Shown piece after piece: positions 5,606 to 8,119 of a DNA stretch of 8,119 nt; the first letter of the stretch is position 1, and every line of letters begins with the position of its first letter. This DNA is from Chloroflexota bacterium (GTDB lineage Bacteria > Chloroflexota > Dehalococcoidia > Tepidiformales > Tepidiformaceae): NCBI GenBank assembly GCA_025350285.1, contig JANXYE010000447.1, positions 1-8,119 of the forward strand. Direction: 5' to 3'. The notes under the pieces were generated by a model. That model worked only from the letters and a program-made list of their open reading frames with translations, did not search any database and was not told where the DNA came from. Position numbers and translations under genes: made by a program.

Positions 5606-6364
5606 CTACATCACCCCGACGTGCTGGCCGCCATCGACCACGATGTGGGTCGCGTTTATCCAGCTCGCGGCCGGGCTCACGAGAAACGCGATCGTCCGGC
5701 CGATCTCTTCGCCCGTGCCGAGGCGCCCGAACGGGATGCTCTTTTCGACCCCACGATAGAAGTCCGGTTGGCCCTGCTTGACACGGTCCCAGCTGCCGCC
5801 GGGCATCCACGTCGCCCCCGGCGAGATCACGTTGACGCGGATCCCCTTGCGGCCAAGCACCTGCCCCATCTCGTTCGCGTACACGCGCATCGCGGCCTTG
5901 GCCGGCCCGTAAGGCGAAGAGCGCCCGAACCACTGCACGCTGGCTGTCGAACCAACGAACAGGATGGCGCCCTTGCCGCTCGCTTCGAGCGCCGGTTGGG
6001 CCACTTCAATCGCTCGGACAGCGGCCAGCACATCGACGTTCAGGCTGTTCGCCCAGCCCTCTTCGCCCGCCCCGCCGAACGCGCTGGCGTTGTGTACGAG
6101 GATATCGAGGCCGCCCAGGGCTTCGATGGCGGCGCTCGTGAAGGCCCGAATCTCGTCTGGATTCGCGATGTCGGCCGTTTGGGCGAATACCGTGCCCGGC
6201 CCGATCGCCTGCAGTTCGGCCCGCGCGACTTCCAGGTTGGCCGCGTCGCGCGCGCAAATCGCGACGGAAGCGCCCTCCGCCCGCAGCTGCTTCGCCGCGT
6301 AGAAGCCAATCCCGCGGCTCCCGCCAGTGATGAGCGCCTTCGCCCCGCTGAGTCCCAGGTCCAT
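5606..6364 (-). CDS. SDR family NAD(P)-dependent oxidoreductase
   Basis: The protein has 252 residues, classical short-chain dehydrogenase/reductase size. The Rossmann motif TGGSRGIG is at 13-20, followed by the VAICARD strand end (Arg39, together with Arg17, favours NADP(H)). The adenine-side acidic residue is in TADIA (D65). HNAS (91-94) replaces the usual NNAG, and Asn109 precedes the active-site region. The catalytic residues are Ser139, Tyr152 and Lys156 (YGPAK), then IRVNVISPG and a C-terminal DGG. It is a cytosolic enzyme acting on an alcohol or ketone; the substrate cannot be read. ATG 6364 is chosen over ATG 6373 because AAGGA lies 8 nt upstream of the former, whereas at 6373 the SD would abut the start codon. 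It is divergent from the P450 and may share regulation or substrate with it. FabG-like roles in lipid metabolism are also possible, but there is no fab context. Confidence 0.9.
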   Translation of the reverse strand: MDLGLSGAKALITGGSRGIGFYAAKQLRAEGASVAICARDAANLEVARAELQAIGPGTVFAQTADIANPDEIRAFTSAAIEALGGLDILVHNASAFGGAGEEGWANSLNVDVLAAVRAIEVAQPALEASGKGAILFVGSTASVQWFGRSSPYGPAKAAMRVYANEMGQVLGRKGIRVNVISPGATWMPGGSWDRVKQGQPDFYRGVEKSIPFGRLGTGEEIGRTIAFLVSPAASWINATHIVVDGGQHVGVM

Positions 6365-6407
6365 GTCGTACATCCTTCGTGAAGTAGTACCCGGAGCCTA
6401 CCGGAAC

Positions 6408-6422
6408 GACCGCTTCGCGGTC
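6408..6422. repeat. 6-bp inverted repeat in the SDR/P450 intergenic region
   Basis: GACCGC (6408-6413) and GCGGTC (6417-6422) are exact complements around TTC. The repeat lies upstream of the SDR's candidate -10 on the minus strand, where an operator or -35 region would be. Its small size means it could be chance. Confidence 0.45.
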
Positions 6423-6491
6423 ACCCGCCCGGGCGCTGGGGGCGACGCTCCCCACCCCACCTTCCGTCCTGGCTGGCTGGCCGACCAAAAC

Positions 6492-6522
6492 CCTCCGATG
6501 CGCTACAGTTTCGCATCGGAGG
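6492..6522 (+). promoter_or_regulatory. perfect 11-bp inverted repeat that includes the P450 ribosome-binding site
   Basis: CCTCCGATGCG (6492-6502) and CGCATCGGAGG (6512-6522) are exact reverse complements with a 9-nt loop, CTACAGTTT. The last five bases of the right arm, GGAGG (6518-6522), are the Shine-Dalgarno of the P450, 6 nt before ATG 6529. If transcription begins upstream of the repeat, the mRNA hairpin would hide the SD. If TACAGT in the loop (6504-6509) is the -10, the repeat is instead a DNA operator centred on the promoter. Confidence 0.8.
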
Positions 6523-6528
6523 TTCGAC

Positions 6529-7785
6529 ATGCCTGTTTCTGACTTCAATGTCCTCGACCCCGCGACCCTTGAGGACCCATACCCTTTCTATAAGGCGCTC
6601 CACGCCGAGGCGCCCGTCTACCCCGCCCCCGGCATGCCGATCACCATCGTTAGCACCTACGCCCTCATCCAGGAGGTCGTGCACGACCCGCATACCTACT
6701 CGTCGAAGATGCCCACCGGCCCGGCCGACCTCCCCGGGGGCCGGACGACGCCCACGGACCCCGAACTGCGCGCCATCTATGAGGAACAGAGCCGGCCCGT
6801 CGATACCCTCCTCAGCGCCGACCCGCCCTGGCACGCGCGCTACCGCTCGATCGTCAACAAGGCGTTCGCCGCCCGCCGCGTGAACGGCATGGAAGGCTAC
6901 GTCCGCGAAATCGTCAGCGGCCTGCTGGACGATATCGCCCCCCAGGGCAAGGCCAACCTCGTCGAAGAATTCGGCAACCGCCTCCCGATGGCTGTCATCG
7001 CCGACCAGATTGGCGTTGGCCGCGCCGAACTCACCGACTTCAAGCGCCGCTCCGACCTCGCCATCGGCGGCATCGACACGAAAGTCCCCGAGGACAAGGT
7101 TCTCGAAACCGCCCGCGCCGGCATCGAACTCCAGCGCTACTTTGTCGCCCGCGCCGAAGACCGCCGCAAGGAACCGAAGGACGACATGCTCAGCGTCCTC
7201 GCCAACGCCAAGCTCGAAACCGAAGGCGAACCGCGTCCGCTGAACGACCCCGAGATCTTGAGCATGCTCCAGCAATTCCAGGTCGCCGGCAAAGAGACCA
7301 CCGCCCACTCCATCGGCATGGCCACCTACCTGCTCCTCACCAACCCGGATCAGATGGCCAGGGTCGTGGCTGACCGCTCGCTCATCCCGAACATGGTCGA
7401 AGAGGCGTTGCGCATGGAGACGCCCGTCCGCGGGCTCTTCCGCACGACCACGAAGGACACCGTCCTTGGCGGCGTAGCCCTCGCCAAGGGCACCACCCTC
7501 ATGCTCCTCTTCGCCGCCGCCAACCGCGACGAAGAGCAGTTCATCGACGCCGCCCGCTTCGACGTGACGCGCGAAAACGCCAAGTCTCAGCTCGCCTTCA
7601 GCGCCGGGCCGCACTACTGCGTTGGGTCCGCCCTCGCCCGGCTCGAGCTTCGGGTCGCCTTCGAAGAGCTGCTGGAGCGGCTGCCAAACCTTCGGCTGGA
7701 CCCGGCCTACCCGGCCCCGAAGCACACCCAGAGCTACATCCTGCGCGGCCTCAACGACCTCCACGTCCTCTTCGACCCGGCCTGA
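6529..7785 (+). CDS. cytochrome P450, soluble bacterial type
   Basis: The protein has 418 residues, normal for a bacterial class I P450, with no membrane anchor. The N-terminal sequence DPATLEDPYPFYKALHAEAP is typical. Further signatures are DPPWHARYRSIVNKAFAARR (C-helix region), the I-helix AGKETT (253-258, acid-alcohol pair E256/T257), the K-helix ExxR as EALR (292-295) and the heme loop FSAGPHYCVG (357-366) with the heme-thiolate Cys364 at codon 7618-7620. The reaction is O2-dependent monooxygenation using electrons from a ferredoxin or flavodoxin partner; none is encoded here. GGAGG 6 nt before ATG sets the start. The substrate cannot be told; fatty acid, steroid, terpene or xenobiotic are all possible. 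All key residues are present, so the gene appears intact. It is divergent from the SDR, with no same-strand partner within 260 bp downstream. Confidence 0.95.
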   Translation: MPVSDFNVLDPATLEDPYPFYKALHAEAPVYPAPGMPITIVSTYALIQEVVHDPHTYSSKMPTGPADLPGGRTTPTDPELRAIYEEQSRPVDTLLSADPPWHARYRSIVNKAFAARRVNGMEGYVREIVSGLLDDIAPQGKANLVEEFGNRLPMAVIADQIGVGRAELTDFKRRSDLAIGGIDTKVPEDKVLETARAGIELQRYFVARAEDRRKEPKDDMLSVLANAKLETEGEPRPLNDPEILSMLQQFQVAGKETTAHSIGMATYLLLTNPDQMARVVADRSLIPNMVEEALRMETPVRGLFRTTTKDTVLGGVALAKGTTLMLLFAAANRDEEQFIDAARFDVTRENAKSQLAFSAGPHYCVGSALARLELRVAFEELLERLPNLRLDPAYPAPKHTQSYILRGLNDLHVLFDPA

Positions 7786-7803
7786 ACCAAACGCCCGCAG
7801 GAG

Positions 7804-7816
7804 CCCGCTATGCGGG
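7804..7816 (+). terminator. short hairpin after the P450 stop
   Basis: CCCGC-TAT-GCGGG lies 18 bp after the P450 stop codon. The stem is only 5 bp and no T-run follows, so it may be a 3'-end hairpin but not a standard intrinsic terminator. Confidence 0.3.
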
Positions 7817-7852
7817 ATTGCGTGAGTCGTCGCGAACCCGCAGAGCTTCGAA

Positions 7853-7888
7853 GGAGCCCGGCCCCCTCAGTGGGGCCTGAGCGTAGCC
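7853..7888 (-). repeat. third copy of the intergenic repeat, inverted, with a G/C hairpin
   Basis: On the minus strand this begins GGCTACGCTCAGG, identical to the first 13 bases of copy 2 near 2048, and ends near GGGCTCC like the other copies. The middle differs and forms GGCCCC-CTCAGT-GGGGCC (7860-7865 and 7872-7877). It lies downstream of the P450, again at a gene's 3' side, and could act as a rho-independent-like or REP-like 3' element. Confidence 0.6.
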
Positions 7889-8045
7889 CCCGCCGCTAAC
7901 CCGTGTACCCCGCCCGACAGTACCGCGCTTCACGGGAGCGGTCACGCCCATGGTGCTTGCAGCCGGGAGCTGGCGCGAAGGTGCCGGCAGACCGGGAACC
8001 GCGACACAACACGTCGCAGCGAACCTTCGGGTAGAATCTCCGTCC
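7889..8045 (+). other. structured untranslated region before the last gene
   Basis: No gene is seen here. Two hairpins are visible: GCTGGCGC-GAAG-GTGCCGGC (7969-7988, 8 bp with two G-U pairs in RNA and a GAAG loop) and GCGAC-ACAACAC-GTCGC (8001-8017). GGAACCGCG at 7995-8003 is reminiscent of a T-box core, but the rest of that element is absent. A -10-like TAGAAT follows at 8032-8037. Confidence 0.35.
8032..8037 (+). promoter_or_regulatory. -10-like box just before the last gene
   Basis: TAGAAT matches TATAAT at five of six positions and lies 8 nt before ATG 8046. That places transcription start at or next to the ATG, which fits a leaderless mRNA. No SD precedes the ATG and no clear -35 is visible. 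Confidence 0.5.
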
Positions 8046-8119
8046 ATGAGCGAATCCGCCGCTGATCAGCTCGACATCATTCAGGCCGAATCCGAACGCC
8101 AGGCCCTCCCGGAGCAGGA
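8046..8119 (+). CDS. 5' end of an unidentified gene, cut by the right edge
   Basis: ATG at 8046 opens a frame that runs off the window after 24 complete codons (MSESAADQLDIIQAESERQA then LPEQ). It is supported by the TAGAAT box 8 nt upstream and by strong G/C third positions. The fragment is hydrophilic and probably helical, with no signal peptide. The spacing of I, Q and LP resembles the N-terminus of UPF0303/heme-degrading-domain proteins, but the stretch is too short to call a family. Confidence 0.55.
   Translation, partial: MSESAADQLDIIQAESERQALPEQ

Larger units (their letters stand above)
6365..6528. promoter_or_regulatory. divergent SDR/P450 promoter region
   Basis: These 164 bp contain the control elements of both genes. 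For the SDR (minus strand), TAGGCT (6395-6400) could be a -10, with a GTGACC-like -35 about 18 bp upstream. Its SD AAGGA lies 8 nt before ATG 6364. For the P450, TACAGT (6504-6509) could be a -10, with CCGACC (6481-6486) at a 17-bp spacing as a poor -35. Two inverted repeats lie here (6408-6422 and 6492-6522). The promoter assignments are by eye and weak. Confidence 0.4.

Noticed and set aside
6421..7764. 447-codon open frame antisense to the P450
   Set aside because: Low-complexity Gly/Val/Glu/Ala-rich product with no domains. The plus-strand P450 has all its signature residues.
7995..8003. T-box riboswitch call from GGAACCGCG
   Set aside because: Only the 3' part of the core matches. There is no evident Stem I specifier loop, and the downstream gene is not identifiable. 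Kept as a low-interest observation only.

Overview
The window is G+C-rich bacterial chromosome, roughly two thirds G+C by eye, densely coding, with strong G/C preference at third codon positions. It holds six genes plus the first codons of a seventh. There is no rRNA, tRNA, CRISPR array, transposase, integrase or phage gene. The mix (an alpha/beta-hydrolase-domain protein, an ABC1/AarF kinase, a MurF-like ligase without the usual N-terminal domain, an SDR, a soluble P450) and the probable leaderless starts would fit a Chloroflexota (Dehalococcoidia-like) or actinobacterial genome. That placement is an inference, not shown by any marker gene.

Layout, left to right. A large alpha/beta hydrolase (+, entering from the left edge) ends at 1953 and converges on an ABC1/AarF-type kinase (-, 3608 to 2127). 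The gap between them carries two tandem copies of an intergenic repeat. The kinase gene is continuous in one frame except for a single in-frame TAG at 3006-3008, directly before the catalytic ExD motif. It is therefore a fresh pseudogene, a read-through gene or a sequence error. Divergent from the kinase is a MurF-like ligase (+, 3673-4944) with a four-cysteine tail and a perfect 11-bp inverted repeat inside its coding region. After it comes a 234-bp gap with an octanucleotide array (TTGGCCCC, 6.5 copies), then a small four-helix membrane protein (+, 5179-5595). That gene converges on an SDR oxidoreductase (-, 6364 to 5606). The SDR is divergent from a cytochrome P450 (+, 6529-7785) whose Shine-Dalgarno sequence lies inside a perfect 11-bp inverted repeat. 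A structured 260-bp intergenic region follows, with a third, inverted copy of the intergenic repeat, and then the start of a last gene at 8046.

How the genes work together: there is no obvious operon. Most neighbours are convergent or divergent, and the only same-strand pairs are separated by more than 200 bp. The SDR and P450 share a 164-bp divergent promoter region and could act on a common lipid, terpenoid or xenobiotic substrate, with the hydrolase as a possible related activity. This is inference from families and position only. No clear new defence or mobile system is visible. The most interesting signals are the amber codon in the kinase, the two 11-bp inverted repeats, the octamer array, the REP-like intergenic repeat and the cysteine tail of the ligase.
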